64,000 nt of DNA, taken from Echiichthys vipera (Eukaryota; Chordata; Actinopteri; Perciformes; Trachinidae). Below, piece by piece: positions 1 through 10,215 of this stretch (the first letter of the stretch is position 1; each line of letters opens with the position of its first letter). A program made the position numbers and the translations under genes. Under the pieces are notes generated by a model. That model saw only the letters and a list, made by a program, of their open reading frames with translations, was not told the DNA's origin and did no database searches. Where the stretch lies: positions 28,872,170 to 28,936,169 of the forward strand of contig OY829659.1 in assembly GCA_963691815.1 (NCBI GenBank). Direction: 5' to 3'.

Positions 1-128
1 TATAAGCCGAGTCTGGGACTCATATATAGAGGCATCGCAATTTTGCTATAAGCCGAGTCTGGGACTCATATGTGTGTTTTGCATCGCAATTTTGCTATAA
101 GTCGAGTCTGGGACTCATATGTGTGTTT
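1..128. repeat. Tandem repeat, about 46-49 bp unit, array cut by window edge
   Basis: Three direct copies of a unit beginning TATAAGCCGAGTCTGGGACT start at 1, 47 and 96; the first two are 46 and 49 bp and the third is partial. The differences are a few substitutions and a short length change in the TGTGTG part. The array probably continues to the left of the window. No coding content is visible. Confidence 0.85.
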
Positions 129-2288
129 AAAGAAGTGTGGGAGGTTCATGTGTATATCCACTTTGACATCAGACTCAGGTTCTGAGGAATACACATTTCT
201 GTGGGACAACAGAGGGCGGTATATTCTGTAGCTGTTTTTATCTGAAATGGGAAAAGTGGTGCACGTTCTGGGGTAACCCCGAGAGTGAAGGCACACAGAC
301 GTGAGTCTGTGTAGAAGCTTCCTTTACTAGAACGGCATTACCGGTATTGACCCCCGTTGACGAGAACAGAGAAGTGTTTTGGAAAATACATAAGCATTTA
401 GGGAGAAAATGAATGATCAATCAATTCATTAAAGGAGTAGAAATTTTTAAAATGCAAATATAATTTGCATGAGTGTAGGGATTCCCAACTACAATAAAAT
501 GGGCGTATGAATGTGGTAAGAAAAATAAACTTTGTGGTAACTCATTTCAGTGTCTAAATATCCAGTTTGGATATTAAAGGGTGCGTTGTCGTACAAACCA
601 CCTGGCTGAAAGATTATCCAAAGTTAGTGTATGTGTGATAAGATCTAACCATATTCGTATGGAAAGATCAGCATGTGTGAAATCTATCTGAGTGAACAAT
701 AAGCCCATTGAAAGTAAAAGCACATCCCAGTGAGTCAATAGAAAAATGGGAAACAAATTGGGAAAGTTAAAATTTTTACAGATCCTGCTAAATTTAAGGC
801 AGATAAATGGGTTAATGTGGTTGAGAGCTTCCATTTTGACATTACTAGACTAAGAGTTTTTTTAATTTATTTTTTATTTTTATTCTTTTATTAGGCACAT
901 GTTTAGGTACAAATGTAGTGAAGAGGGTAAAGTGATGAGAGAGAAAGGGACAGCGAGTAGGGAAAGATAGGAGGAAAGCAAACTCAGTTATAGAAAGACA
1001 AGAAATTAAAGAAATAAGTATGTGTGACAGAAAGAGAAGTGAATGAATGATGAGGAGCAGAGATTAGGGATAAAAGACAGGGCCTCCTCCTAATGTCTCC
1101 AAGCCATGCAGCCCCTCCATCAAGCCCATATGCATATTCCCAGAAGGACTCTGACAATGAGGGGGAGGGGAGACTGAACCTGCATCTGATGTGTCAGTTG
1201 TCACAAAACCAGTGACTGAGGAAAACAGACTGAAACAAGGACAAAGTTAGCATTGCTTCTCCAGAAAAGTTCTCTCTCCAAACAGCAACTTCTTTTTTGA
1301 CTACTGGCCTGAAGAAAAGGAAACGGATGTCCACGGCACCAGATGTTCAGTTGAATTTAACACTGAAGAGCTTGTGTTCAGGACATGGCAGCCAGAGGAA
1401 CTAAAAGAGTGAATTCGGATGGGCAACATTCAACCGGCCATTTGGTTCGCTATACCAGCAGAATGGGGCACAGAATCCTGGACAAAGATGGCCTCATCAA
1501 GACAACAGCAGAAGGAGAGAAAGGAGACTGGGACACGATCCAGAGAAGTCCTGGTTGCGTGTTTCTGCTTGGGGTTTTTTCATGGTTCCCCGGTGAACAG
1601 GCCATACAGGCAGCGGAGGAAGGTCAGAGCATTTGAAAATCACAAATTAGAAATTAAAGATAAAAACATCCACACTAGATGACACCGTTAGTTGAACTTA
1701 GAATGAACAGGATGTTAATGTTCAACACATACATACACTTGCATATACATATAGGAACATTTATTAAGAATAAGTATTGGTGTCAATAGGGAAAATTAGG
1801 GTTTTGCAGTGAGAGTTGATCATTAGACACAGAAAGTTAAGGTTTTGATTACTATGCTCAGACAAAATCTTTTTTAGCTCACATAAGAAAAAATTCAAGT
1901 TATTGAAAGCGACACTGATTATTTCTTATAAAACAAGCATGCCATTGTGGAATGTCTCAAATATACCTCCCATTTTACCTGAAGAGGCATCATAGATGTC
2001 ACAGGTTTGAGTTTCTGGTGATTGATTTTAGAAAATGCAATATTGATGCATCACTGTAAATCCTGACTCATTATTCTGGGTTTTTTGCTTTCACTCTCAA
2101 TGGTATTTCAATTTTTGGAATTTAATGGTATAGTTTTCTGGGTAAACCTGGTTTAAAAAACTGCCATAGTGATGGTGAAGTTTTCAGAAACATACGTCTT
2201 GTTTTTGCAAATTGAAACATTAGATATAACAATAATAATAATGATAATAAGTGGGTCCTGACTGCATCCATAGGAACTGGATGGGTTT

Positions 2289-2319
<31 letters not shown>

Positions 2320-3163
2320 AAATAGATTCAATTCTATTGCCACTTATGGATTATTTTATGTTTTTGTGGAGATCTCCCAAACCCTGTATAAAGAAACTTG
2401 GCCAATGACTGACTTTTTAGACTGTGACTGCTGAGGCAAACAGCCTCTACCGACTTAAAATGACCTACCTGATCGAGCTCTGATTGTTTCTTTTTAATTT
2501 TTGCATGATAATTGTATGTCAATAGTTTTATGTGGATTAACAAACACTAACATCTGACCCTATTGTATTTTCAAAGTGTGCATGTTCTGCATGATACTCA
2601 TTGTCACACTTATGTTTTATGTCAGCCTGAAGCAATGTACCGTCTTCATTTTTGGGCCTTTGATCCTACAGCTGAAGATGGAGAACCATTCTTGGATGGA
2701 AATGTTTAACAGTGGATCAAAACCATGGGATGCATTGTTTGATACATAGTGTCTAACGATGATTCTGTTTTTCTTTATAGACGGTTCTGCGAGGAATCCA
2801 TCTAACTGCTCTTTCTGTGTTTGCCTTTGAACTAAACTGCCAAAATAACTCGTCTGCTAAGGCGACAGAGTTATTTGTATTAATCTGTGGTTTTCTTTCT
2901 AGGCGCAACAGATGATACAGTGTCAGAATCACAATATGCTTTAATATTGTCCATAACTTTCAGACTCTGGGAACAACTGTGGCATTCTCACTCCTACAGG
3001 AAAACCTTTTGTTCTTGACCTTTTGTCTCCAACACTTTTACCTGTTCACAGTTAAAAGAGTTCACGCTGACTGTAAAAACTCAGTTTTCACAGGGCAATG
3101 CCATAGCAGATGATGATACGGTGTGAATAGAATTGTTTTTGTTTTAATGTTTTCTTTGTTTTT
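129..3163. other. No recognisable gene; old repeat-rich sequence
   Basis: I see no convincing gene in this stretch. The open frames are short, overlap on both strands and show no family motif. An (AAAT)n tract lies near 2289-2326. A frame at 750-840 opens with MGNKLGK, which resembles the start of a retroviral matrix protein, but nothing after it confirms this. The purine-rich block near 900-1070 looks like low-complexity sequence. Confidence 0.5.
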
Positions 3164-3267
3164 ATTTTTCTTTGCTATAATCAGAGAGTTAAAAGTTAGG
3201 TTTGACTACACACTGCAAACATTAATAGAGGTTAACTTTTAACTCTCTGAATATAGCAAAGAAAAAT
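3164..3267. repeat. Inverted repeat with 35-bp arms
   Basis: Arms at 3164-3198 and 3233-3267 are reverse complements with one mismatch, separated by 34 bp. The right arm runs directly into the retrovirus-like integrase fragment. It could be a small foldback insertion or the product of an inverted duplication at the truncation point of that element. Confidence 0.85.
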
Positions 3268-3716
3268 ATGTCTGTTAGGAGCTCTGTGAATCAGAGCACA
3301 GGTTTCACGCCTTTTGAGTTGCAAACGGGAAGGGCTCTGCCAGGGCCACAGTCTAGGCTGCTTGGTATGAAAAATGATGACCAATCACTAACCAACAGAG
3401 AGTATTTCCATGAATTGCAAAGTGTCGTTTCAGCATTCAAACAGGTGACCGATCGACTCGGCAACGCGGAGGCCCAGCCAACGCCGGAGACAGACTGGGT
3501 GGTGCTCGCTGGACAGGTCCATACCAGGTGGTGGAGCGAACGTCCCACGCCATCCGGCTGAAGGGGAAAGGCGACACTTGGTACCACTGGAGCCAGTGTG
3601 CGGCAGCGGCAGAACCACAACGCTCCTTGAGTGAGGTGCAACAGGACCTGAAAGCATCGTGCACTGTACCGGCTGGTACAGAAGAAAAGACCACCGACCA
3701 ACAAGGGGCAGAATAA
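3268..3716 (+). pseudogene. Retrovirus-like integrase C-terminal fragment (endogenous, broken)
   Basis: The frame at 3268-3561 contains the integrase C-terminal signature NQSTGFTPFELQTGR, as in gamma/epsilon-type retroviral and related ERV pol genes. The downstream SH3-like part (motif GPYQVVERTSHAIRLKG, then W.H..-like residues) is in a different frame at about 3520-3716, so the copy has a frameshift. Everything upstream (protease, reverse transcriptase, RNase H and the catalytic core of integrase) is absent, so the element is 5' truncated and dead. A purine tract and LTR follow in the expected order at 4205-4856, which supports the identification. A Gypsy element with a similar integrase tail is the alternative, but the env-like frame that follows favours a retrovirus-like origin. 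Confidence 0.7.
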
Positions 3717-3923
3717 TCCCCTGGTGGCACGGGAGGGAAGGTAGTATACCTGAGCTCGTTAAAACCAACACCCGAAGAAGACGACGTCGCCAGACCCACC
3801 ATCTCCATGACAACGTGTCAACTGAACTTTTTCATTTTTCTATCTGTAATATTTGCTATTTCCTTTGCTTTAGGTTTGCTAAAACTAATACTCACAGGCA
3901 CCACTAGGTTTTAGTGCTAAATC

Positions 3924-4157
3924 ATGCTACTATTTGGTAATAGAGGAGTGTTATTATCGTGTGGTGCTCTAACATGTTTAATTGTACCCCTGATTTTTTG
4001 GTTATGCGAAGGTCAGCATGAACAGAGTGAGGCAGTGACACCCCTTAGCCCGCTCTCTCGTAAGAAACGAGGAACGCAAAAAAAGGATGAGTGCATAACC
4101 CATGTACGACCGAACTATAGCATACGGCCGAGCTATATCCATGCTTGCTATCAATGA
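3924..4157 (+). pseudogene. Possible env-leader remnant of the retrovirus-like element
   Basis: This short frame follows the integrase fragment and precedes the polypurine tract and LTR, which is where env belongs. It has a hydrophobic segment near residues 8-28 and a basic SRKKRG stretch near residue 47 that resembles a furin-type processing site. A stop follows about 30 residues after that. Nearly all of a normal envelope protein is therefore missing, probably through internal deletion. The call rests on position and these two features rather than on a recognised domain. Confidence 0.4.
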
Positions 4158-4204
4158 TTGTCTGCAATTGCAAACGCTTGATGTTGAGCTCTTTTGAGAG
4201 CTCA

Positions 4205-4215
4205 AAAGGGGGAAT
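4205..4215 (+). promoter_or_regulatory. Polypurine tract before 3' LTR
   Basis: An AAAAGGGGGAA run lies immediately before the TGTGG start of the LTR at 4216. In retroviruses and LTR retrotransposons this is the plus-strand primer. Confidence 0.6.
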
Positions 4216-4856
4216 TGTGGAAGATAGAGAAATGAGCTGCTCTGTCATATGGCTTTTTAAATGGCTAAACTGAAGTTGGTGCACAGTGATGTCATGGTAC
4301 ATAAACCCCTTGAATGAGACTAGTCCTTGCTGGTTGAGCAGATAATAACTTGCATCACAGAGCCTCACAGAAAAGAGAGTTCAGATCTGTAGAGTGTGCA
4401 AGATAGAGATCTCGTGCTCTCTCACACATCACCTCGTCATGATTCTAAAGAACAGAGGAATGCTCATTTCCTTATTTTAGGCACACACACACATACTCAT
4501 TAACTAACAATTTCGTGTGTTGCAAACACAGACACATCTGTCTCTCTAGATAGCCATATAGGGACATGCACTAATTTCCTTGACTCAGCTTTTAGTGTTA
4601 TAATGTGTTGCCAGGCAGATTAACGCCCATTGCCGCCTTTTTTACCTTTAAGGCGTTACCATCGACAGAAGGGTATTTAAAGCCGCTACCCTTAGACCAC
4701 AACAGACTCTTCTGATGTATGACCTGGTTTGAGTTGTATCAAAACTTGTCTCCGCTTTGCAAAGTGCTCCAATAAAGATATTGGTGTGATTTCAAGCCAT
4801 CGTCTCAAGATCTCTCCTTCTATCCTCCGATCAACGGACCCGGGGAGGTAACTGCA
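4216..4856 (+). mobile_element. 3' LTR of the retrovirus-like element
   Basis: The stretch starts TGTGGAAGATAG right after a polypurine tract and plausibly ends ...GGTAACTGCA at 4856, giving about 641 bp with TG...CA ends. An AATAAA signal lies near 4771 within a pyrimidine-rich 3' part. No matching 5' LTR is present in the window, so the element is truncated on its left. The right boundary is inferred from the terminal CA and from the start of unrelated LINE sequence at about 4862; a target duplication cannot be tested because the 5' end is lost. Confidence 0.65.
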
Positions 4857-4861
4857 GGTTG

Positions 4862-5370
4862 ATCTCAACAGTAGCCAGTGCAAAGAAGCTAAGACAGGCG
4901 AAATGTGTTCTCTTCGATTCGTTTTAGTCAGTATACGAGCTGCAGCATTTTGGACCAACTGGAGACTCTTAACAGACTTATTGGAGCAGCCTGATAATAA
5001 GGAGTTGCAAAAGTCCAGCCTAGAAGTACCAAATGCATGGACTAGTTTTTTCTGCATCTTTCTGAGACACAATGTTCCTAATTTTCACAATATTATGCAG
5101 GTGAAAATATGCAGTCCTTGTCGTTAGTTTAATGTGAGAATCGAAGGACATGATCGAAAATAACATCCATTACACCCATCATCCAGACTAACAATATCTT
5201 TAGATATTGATCTTCGGAGGCCTTCAGGGCCAAGTACAATAACTTCAGTTTTATCTGAGTTTAACATCAGAAAATTGCAGGTCATCCAGGTTTTTATTTT
5301 CTTAATGCACATTTGAAGTTTATCTAACGGATTGGTTTCTTCTGGTATGATCGACAAATATAATTGTGTA
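4862..5370 (-). mobile_element. L2/CR1-like LINE fragment, reverse transcriptase C-terminal part
   Basis: On the minus strand two frames read the end of a LINE reverse transcriptase. The one at 5124-5357 has KTWMTCNFLMLNSDKTEV, the region just after the catalytic YADD box. The one at 4692-5072 has SRLDFCNSLLSG and QLVQNAAARILT.TNRREHISPVLASLHWL, typical of teleost L2-type LINEs. The frames differ and contain stops, so the copy is dead. It abuts the 3' LTR at 4856 on one side and the palindromic repeat cluster at 5369 on the other, suggesting that the LTR element landed in or next to it. Confidence 0.8.
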
Positions 5371-5588
5371 TCATAACGAGATAATTTAGATTTTTTTTCC
5401 CTGAGACAACTAGATAATTTTCCTCCGTTTTCCCGAGATAACGGAAAGATAGATAGATAGATAATGAATGAAACGTGATAGTCCTCAGATTATCTCGTTA
5501 TCACAAGAAAACGGAGGAAAATTATCTCGTTATCACGAGAAAACAGAGGAATGTTATCTCGTTATCACGAGAAAATAGAGGAAATAAA
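5369..5588. repeat. 32-bp minisatellite with inverted counterpart
   Basis: Three 32-bp direct units beginning TTATCTCGTTATCACGAGAA run from 5490 to about 5585, and each unit has an internal palindrome (TCTCGTTATCACGAGA). A degenerate inverted counterpart (CCTCCGTTTTCCCGAGATAA type) lies at 5369-5444. A (GATA)4 run near 5447-5463 sits between them. The whole could fold into a long hairpin and looks like a MITE or foldback element whose subterminal unit was amplified. Confidence 0.75.
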
Positions 5589-5638
5589 ATGGATCTTATG
5601 TATGACCATTTAAGGCTTCCGTAGATATCAGACTGCGG

Positions 5639-6114
5639 TGTCAGGATCTCTGTCCTGTCAGGCCCTTTCCTTTTCCTTTTGTGTAAGTTTGTCTCCCTCT
5701 GTCTGTTTCTCCCTGCTTGTGTCTTTCCCTTTGTGTTTGTCTGTTGGAGCTAATAGGCGTGGTTCTGCCCAGCTGTGGCTCATCCCCTCATCAGCACCTA
5801 CTGGATAAATAGCCGGATGGGGCTCACATTCGGCGCCAGACCGTTGTTACTATTTCGTGGTTCGTGTCCCTCCCTTGGTTGGCTACCTATACCTATGGTC
5901 GTGTTCTCTATCTGTGTTGCGTTGTTCTTTGTTAACTGTTTCTTTTTTTTTTTTTTTGTTATATTATTGTTTCCAGAGTTCCTGTTTTCCACCACCCGTT
6001 CGTGTTTTGTCTCCTGATCTCTGCGTTGGTTCCCCTTCGTCTTCACATTTCTCTGTGTCCTTGTCTGCATTTGGGTCCCGCTCCTTGGAGTTATTCCCTG
6101 CACCGTTTATGACA
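5639..6114 (+). mobile_element. Solo Ty3/Gypsy-type LTR with 5-bp target duplication
   Basis: The unit starts TGTCAGGATC and ends TTTATGACA, 476 bp, and both sides carry TGCGG (5634-5638 and 6115-6119). A CTGCATTTGGGTCC box near the 3' end is shared with the solo LTR at 33495-33927 (there on the minus strand) and is typical of teleost Gypsy LTRs. No internal retrotransposon sequence is attached, so this is a solo LTR left by recombination. Confidence 0.8.
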
Positions 6115-6480
6115 TGCGGTGCGGAAATTATTTTCTAAAAGACTTTTCGTGGTTCATCTTGCGGCCTAAGAGGGATATTCAAATCATGATTCAAATAGAT
6201 CTAATTCATAAGAAAGATCATTTGCATATTTAAAAAAAAAAAAAGGAAAAGTGCAGAGAAAAATGTATATGTTTAACAGAAAAGACTGCAGCAGTGATGA
6301 GAGAGAAAACGTACCAGATTGAGTTAGCAAGACAATGCCAATGGAAGATGAAAAGTCAAGATAGTTTTCAACTGTGCAATTTAAAAAAAAATGTTATTAA
6401 AATGATTCTGTTGTTGAAATGACATGTTTGCAATTTTCTTTTTTCTTTTAAATATACAGGGAGATGAAAGAGTGATACTA

Positions 6481-6715
6481 TTCAATTCATTTCAATTAAA
6501 TTTTATTTATAGTGCCAAATCATAACAAAAGTTATCTCAGGACACTTTCCAGACTAGGTATAGTTCACACTCTATGACTTATTTATGATTTACATAGACC
6601 CAACAATTCCCCCGTAGAATACGGTGGCAACGAAAACCTTCCCTATTACAGGCAGGAACGTCAGACAGACCCAACTCTATGGAGGAAGGCCATCACTAGT
6701 GTGATACAAAGTACT
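6481..6715 (+). repeat. Teleost interspersed repeat (LINE/SINE 3' tail type)
   Basis: The stretch has the familiar teleost order of motifs: TTTTATTTATAGTGCCAAAT near 6499, TTATCTCAGGACACTTT near 6531, CCAACAATTCCCCC near 6599, and GGCAACGAAAACC followed by an AGGCAGGAACG block near 6628. I know this series from widely dispersed fish retroposon tails but cannot assign the family by eye. It has no coding capacity. Confidence 0.6.
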
Positions 6716-6837
6716 AGAGCAATAAGAATTCTAGTGAATGATTGATAAGTAGACTATAATAAATAATTAAGTGTATTTTTCTGTGCACTGCATGCAAACT
6801 GTTCTATCAATATGATAGGTGTGAACAGGTGCCGTAT

Positions 6838-6962
6838 TCAGCAACCCTGCCGTGAAATGCACCCCCTCGAGAATATGTGTCTAAAGTGAAACAATTCGCG
6901 TTTCGCAAACAAATGCAGGGGAAAATACCATTTTACGATTTTAATTATTTATGAAGGAGATA
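6838..6962 (+). repeat. Left inverted end of a nested element (pairs with 10418-10490)
   Basis: The segment 6881-6962 is the reverse complement of 10418-10488 with few mismatches; shared cores are AAAGTGAAACAATT and GCAGGGGAAAATACCATTTT. Outside it lies a CCCTGCCGTGAAATGCACCCCC motif that recurs, direct or inverted, near 10215, 10253, 10360 and 57558. I infer a DNA transposon whose ends carry this motif and whose interior was later filled by the Penelope and hAT copies. No transposase of its own was recognised. Confidence 0.65.
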
Positions 6963-7119
6963 GAAGTGAAGAACATCGGTCACTTACAGTTTTTAAACTC
7001 TTTTAAAGTGTAAATAAATGATGTTCTTTTCAGCAAAAAATCTGATAATAGCCAACACCAAACAACATATTTTTTTATGTTCTGTGGAAATACACCCCAG
7101 CCATAAATACAAACGAATA

Positions 7120-7758
7120 AAATGGACCTTTGTTAAAACGGCAGCTGCCTTCAAAAAGAAAACCAAAGTGGTTGAGAAAGAAAAAGATAACAGGAGAAAC
7201 AATATAGTCATCCCATATGTGGCTGGGGTATCGGAGAAACTCAGGAGGATTTTCAACAAACACTGCATCCCTGTGTATTTCAAACCCGGTAACACACTCA
7301 GACAGAGACTAGTACATCCGAAGGACAGAACACCACACCACCACAAAAGCAACCTGGTTTATGCTGTCCAATGCAACGAGGAATGCAAAGATCTTTACAT
7401 TGGAGAAACAAAACAACCACTGCATAAACGCATGGCCCAACACAGGAGAGCTAACTCCTCAGGTCTGGACTCCGCTGTCCACTTACACCTCAAGGAGAAA
7501 GCCCACTCCTTTGATGACAGCAATGTCCAAATCTTGGACAGAGAGGACAGATGGTTTGAAAGAGGAGTAAAAGAAGCCATCTATGTAAAAGTGGAGAAAC
7601 CATCGCTAAACAGAGGAGGAGGTCTGAGACACCACTTATCTCCAATTTACAATGCTGCCCTTTCATCCCTTCCCAGGAGATTCAACAATCTAATCTCAAA
7701 GGACAACTGTTCACACATGGCCCGGGTGACCCCAACGACTGTCGTTCAGACTCAATAG
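7120..7758 (+). pseudogene. Penelope-type GIY-YIG endonuclease domain (truncated ORF)
   Basis: The frame open at 7018-7758 becomes Penelope-like from about 7120. It carries a GIY-YIG-family nuclease core: LVYAVQC near residue 118, CKDLYIGETKQPLHKRMAQH near residues 128-147, and a downstream E...W.ERG..EAI segment. In Penelope elements this domain follows the reverse transcriptase and nicks target DNA. The first 35 residues of the open frame are flanking sequence, not element. The reading frame is intact to the natural stop at 7756-7758, but without the reverse transcriptase the copy cannot act by itself. It is nearly identical to the same region of the copy ending at 38009. Confidence 0.85.
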
Positions 7759-8023
7759 AGCACTAACGAAGTCGAAACCAACTGCCCACCAACGACTGTC
7801 ACTCTAACGACGGGCGTGGGCATTTGGAGCACAAAGGGTTGTCAGTGACATCATCGGCCTTGTGAGAGGTTAAATACCTGGATCTCCACACCAGTTAGTT
7901 GGACCAGTCCCAGCCTGGTCAGATGCGTACATGAACTGATGAAGCCTCTTGGATGAGAGGTGAAACGTCTTCCTAGACAAACAACCAGTCTAGTTGTTTT
8001 TGACTGAAATTGCTTTGAGGATA
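7123..8023 (+). mobile_element. Penelope-like element, 5'-truncated copy (endonuclease end and tail)
   Basis: Homology to the longer Penelope copy at 35699-38304 begins at 7123 and runs to the common terminus GAGGATA at 8023. It therefore contains only the last third of the ORF plus about 265 bp of 3' tail. Severe 5' truncation is normal for these target-primed retroelements. No target duplication is visible at the edges. The copy sits between the inverted ends at 6838-6962 and 10418-10490, so it probably inserted into that element. Confidence 0.85.
7759..8023 (+). ncRNA. Penelope 3' tail with hammerhead-like core boxes
   Basis: After the stop comes a conserved tail shared by four copies in this window. 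It holds CTGATGA (7936-7942), a CCTCT/AGAGG hairpin, and GAAA (7962-7965): the two conserved boxes of a hammerhead ribozyme around a stem II. Penelope elements are known to carry hammerhead motifs in their terminal repeats. Here an extra A follows CTGATGA, and I could not trace convincing stems I and III or a cleavage triplet, so it is a candidate or decayed ribozyme only. Confidence 0.35.
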
Positions 8024-8203
8024 CTGGGTTGTAATGACTTTGCATTTTGTAAATGTTACAAATATGCATTTTTCAAGTAAAAAGGATTCATTTTTTTTGT
8101 GACTATTTTGAGATTGATGCAATAGCACCCAAAGTCGTTGTGGGAATTGTCAACGAGGACCGCCATTGGATGTTGATGGTGATACTTTAAGCTTTATCTA
8201 TAG

Positions 8204-10210
8204 CAGGGGTCGGTAACCTATGGCTCGCGAGCCAGGTGTGGCTCTTTTGATGATTGCATCTGGCTCGCAAATTTCGGCTTTTCAGATTAAACATAAAATA
8301 TTATCACTTGTTTTAATCAATCCATCGATTTTCCACTGCTCATGTGCTATTCAGGGCTGCAGTTGGCTGCAGGAGCAATTGTCCATTATTTTAATTGGAT
8401 GATAATAGCCTACGTTGGCCGTTGCTGGGTAAACAGGTAAACGCCCCCTTTTGAATCAGTCTGCTCGCTCATTAGCTCAAAGCTAACCCTTCGACGAAGA
8501 AGATGGCGAAAAGAAAAAAAGATGATGAGTATCGTACATTTCAGGACGAATGGACTGAAGAATTCGCCTTTGTGGAGAGAGCAGGTTCTGCGATGTGCCT
8601 AATTTGCAATGACAAAATTGCATTGGTGAAACGGTCAAATGTAAAGCGGCACTTCGACACATGCCATGCTACCTTGCATCAAAATACCCTGCGGGAGACA
8701 GCAGGAAGAAAGCGTGCCAAGAGCTACTGAGCAGGTTGCAAGCTAGGCAGCAGCAACTCCGCGTATGGACTCGGCAAGGTGACTATAATTCCGCTAGTTT
8801 TGCTGGATCTTTAGCAATAGTGAGGAACGGAAAACCATTCACAGATGGCGAGTATGCTAAAACGTTCATGTTGGATGTAGCTAATGAAAACTTTTTGATG
8901 ATCTTCCGAACAAAGACAAGATAATCAAACGGATACAAGACATGCCTCTGTGGGCAAGAACTGTTCATGATCGTACCATCATGATGGCAAACCAAGTGGA
9001 GGAAACGCAAGTGAAGGACATACATGCAGCGCCGTTCTTTTCCCTGGCTTTAGATGAGTCAACAGACGTAAGTCATTCGTCGCAGTTCAGTGTGATTGCA
9101 AGATATGCTGCTGGTGACACACTGCGCGAAGAAAGTCTTGCTGTTCTGCCAATAAAAGGGTCCACAAGAGGTGAAGATTTATTCAAGTCTTTCATTGAGT
9201 TTGCTCATGAAAAAATGGTGGGGAAAAACAAAGGATTTGTGGCGCTTCTCCGTGAACATGAAAATAGACCCATTCTAGGTTTCCATTGCATTCTACACCA
9301 GGAGGCAATTTGTGCTCAGATGTGTGACGGGCAGCTTGGTGAAGTGATGCGCTGGTCATTCGAGTGATCAACTTTATTGTTGCCCGAGCCTTTAAATGAT
9401 CGCCAGTTTAAAACACTGCTGGATGAAGTTGGAAATAACTATCACGGTCTGCTTTTGCACAGCTGAACGAAATCCGGACTTTCCTTGAAATGAAAGGCAT
9501 TGAGCATCCTGAGCTAGCCGAAACTGAGTGGCTCCTCAAGTTTTACTATCTCGTGGATATGACTGAACATCTGAACGTGAAAATGCAAGGCATTGGAAAT
9601 ACAGTGTTATCACTTCAACACGCCGTGTTTGCTTTTGAAAACAAGCTGGAGCTCTTCATCAAGAATCTTGAAACAGGTCCTTTACTACATTTTGAAAAAC
9701 TGAGACAATTTAAAGATGCATGCACAGCAAGTGAGCCCACTCAAAACTTTGATCTCGACCAGCTAGCTGGCTTCACATCCAGTCTCCTACAGTCGTTCAA
9801 AGCATGCTTTGGAGAATTTCGTGAGCACTCATTATCACTGTTCATCACACATCCAAACGAGTGTTCTCTGAACACAGCCGACCTGAGTTACATTCTGGAT
9901 GTCTCCTTCAGAGTTTTTGAAGCAGAAACGGCTGACCTGAAGGCCGCAGACATGTGGGTGAATAAGTTCAAGTTACTGAATGAAGATTTGGAAAGAATCG
10001 CACGACAGAAAGCGGAGTTGGCGAGCAAGCACATGTGGACAGAAATGAAAAAACTTCAACCCGAAGACCAGCTGATTATCAAAACTTGGAACGCGCTTCC
10101 TGTCACATACGACACACTGAAGCGTGTGAGTATTGCTGTATTGGCCATGTTTGGATCTACGTATTCATGTGAGCAGTCATTTTCACATCTTAAAAACCTC
10201 AAGTCTAAAA
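8204..10210 (+). mobile_element. hAT transposon, 3'-truncated
   Basis: The left end CAGGGGTCGGTAACCTATGG at 8204 is a classic hAT terminal inverted repeat, followed by the GGCTCGCGAGCC subterminal motif. A transposase gene follows at about 8503-10215 and breaks off inside its C-terminal dimerisation domain where unrelated sequence starts (about 10210). The right terminal repeat is therefore missing and the copy is immobile. Confidence 0.8.
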
Positions 10211-10215
10211 GTTAA
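8503..10215 (+). pseudogene. hAT transposase with BED zinc finger (ZBED/GTF2IRD2-like family), broken
   Basis: The N-terminal piece (8503-8730) starts MAKRKKDDEYRTFQDEW and contains a BED finger, C-x2-C (CLIC) with H....H (HFDTCH). Three further pieces at about 8661-8924, 8942-9367 and 9490-10215 continue the protein in shifting frames. The third carries the catalytic-region motif LALDESTDVS. The last ends in the hATC dimerisation motif FGSTYSCEQSFSHLKNLKSK, after which the normal 60-80 residues are missing. Frameshifts near 8700 and stops near 8924, 9367 and 9465 make it a pseudogene. In active hAT elements this protein cuts and pastes the element with 8-bp duplications. Domesticated vertebrate relatives exist, but this copy still has a transposon end and is broken, so it is not a host gene. 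Confidence 0.85.

Noticed and set aside
1..128. Possible CRISPR-like repeat array
   Set aside because: The units are contiguous tandem repeats without unique spacers, in eukaryotic DNA.
3291..3813. Three long minus-strand frames opposite the integrase fragment
   Set aside because: Shadows of the GC-richer retroviral coding strand; no motifs of their own.
5775..6138. Open frames in the solo LTR at 5639-6114
   Set aside because: Low-complexity Phe/Ser-rich translations of pyrimidine-rich LTR sequence.
8503..8730. Host ZBED or GTF2IRD2-like gene
   Set aside because: A hAT terminal repeat lies 300 bp upstream, and the frame is broken and truncated, so it is a transposon copy.
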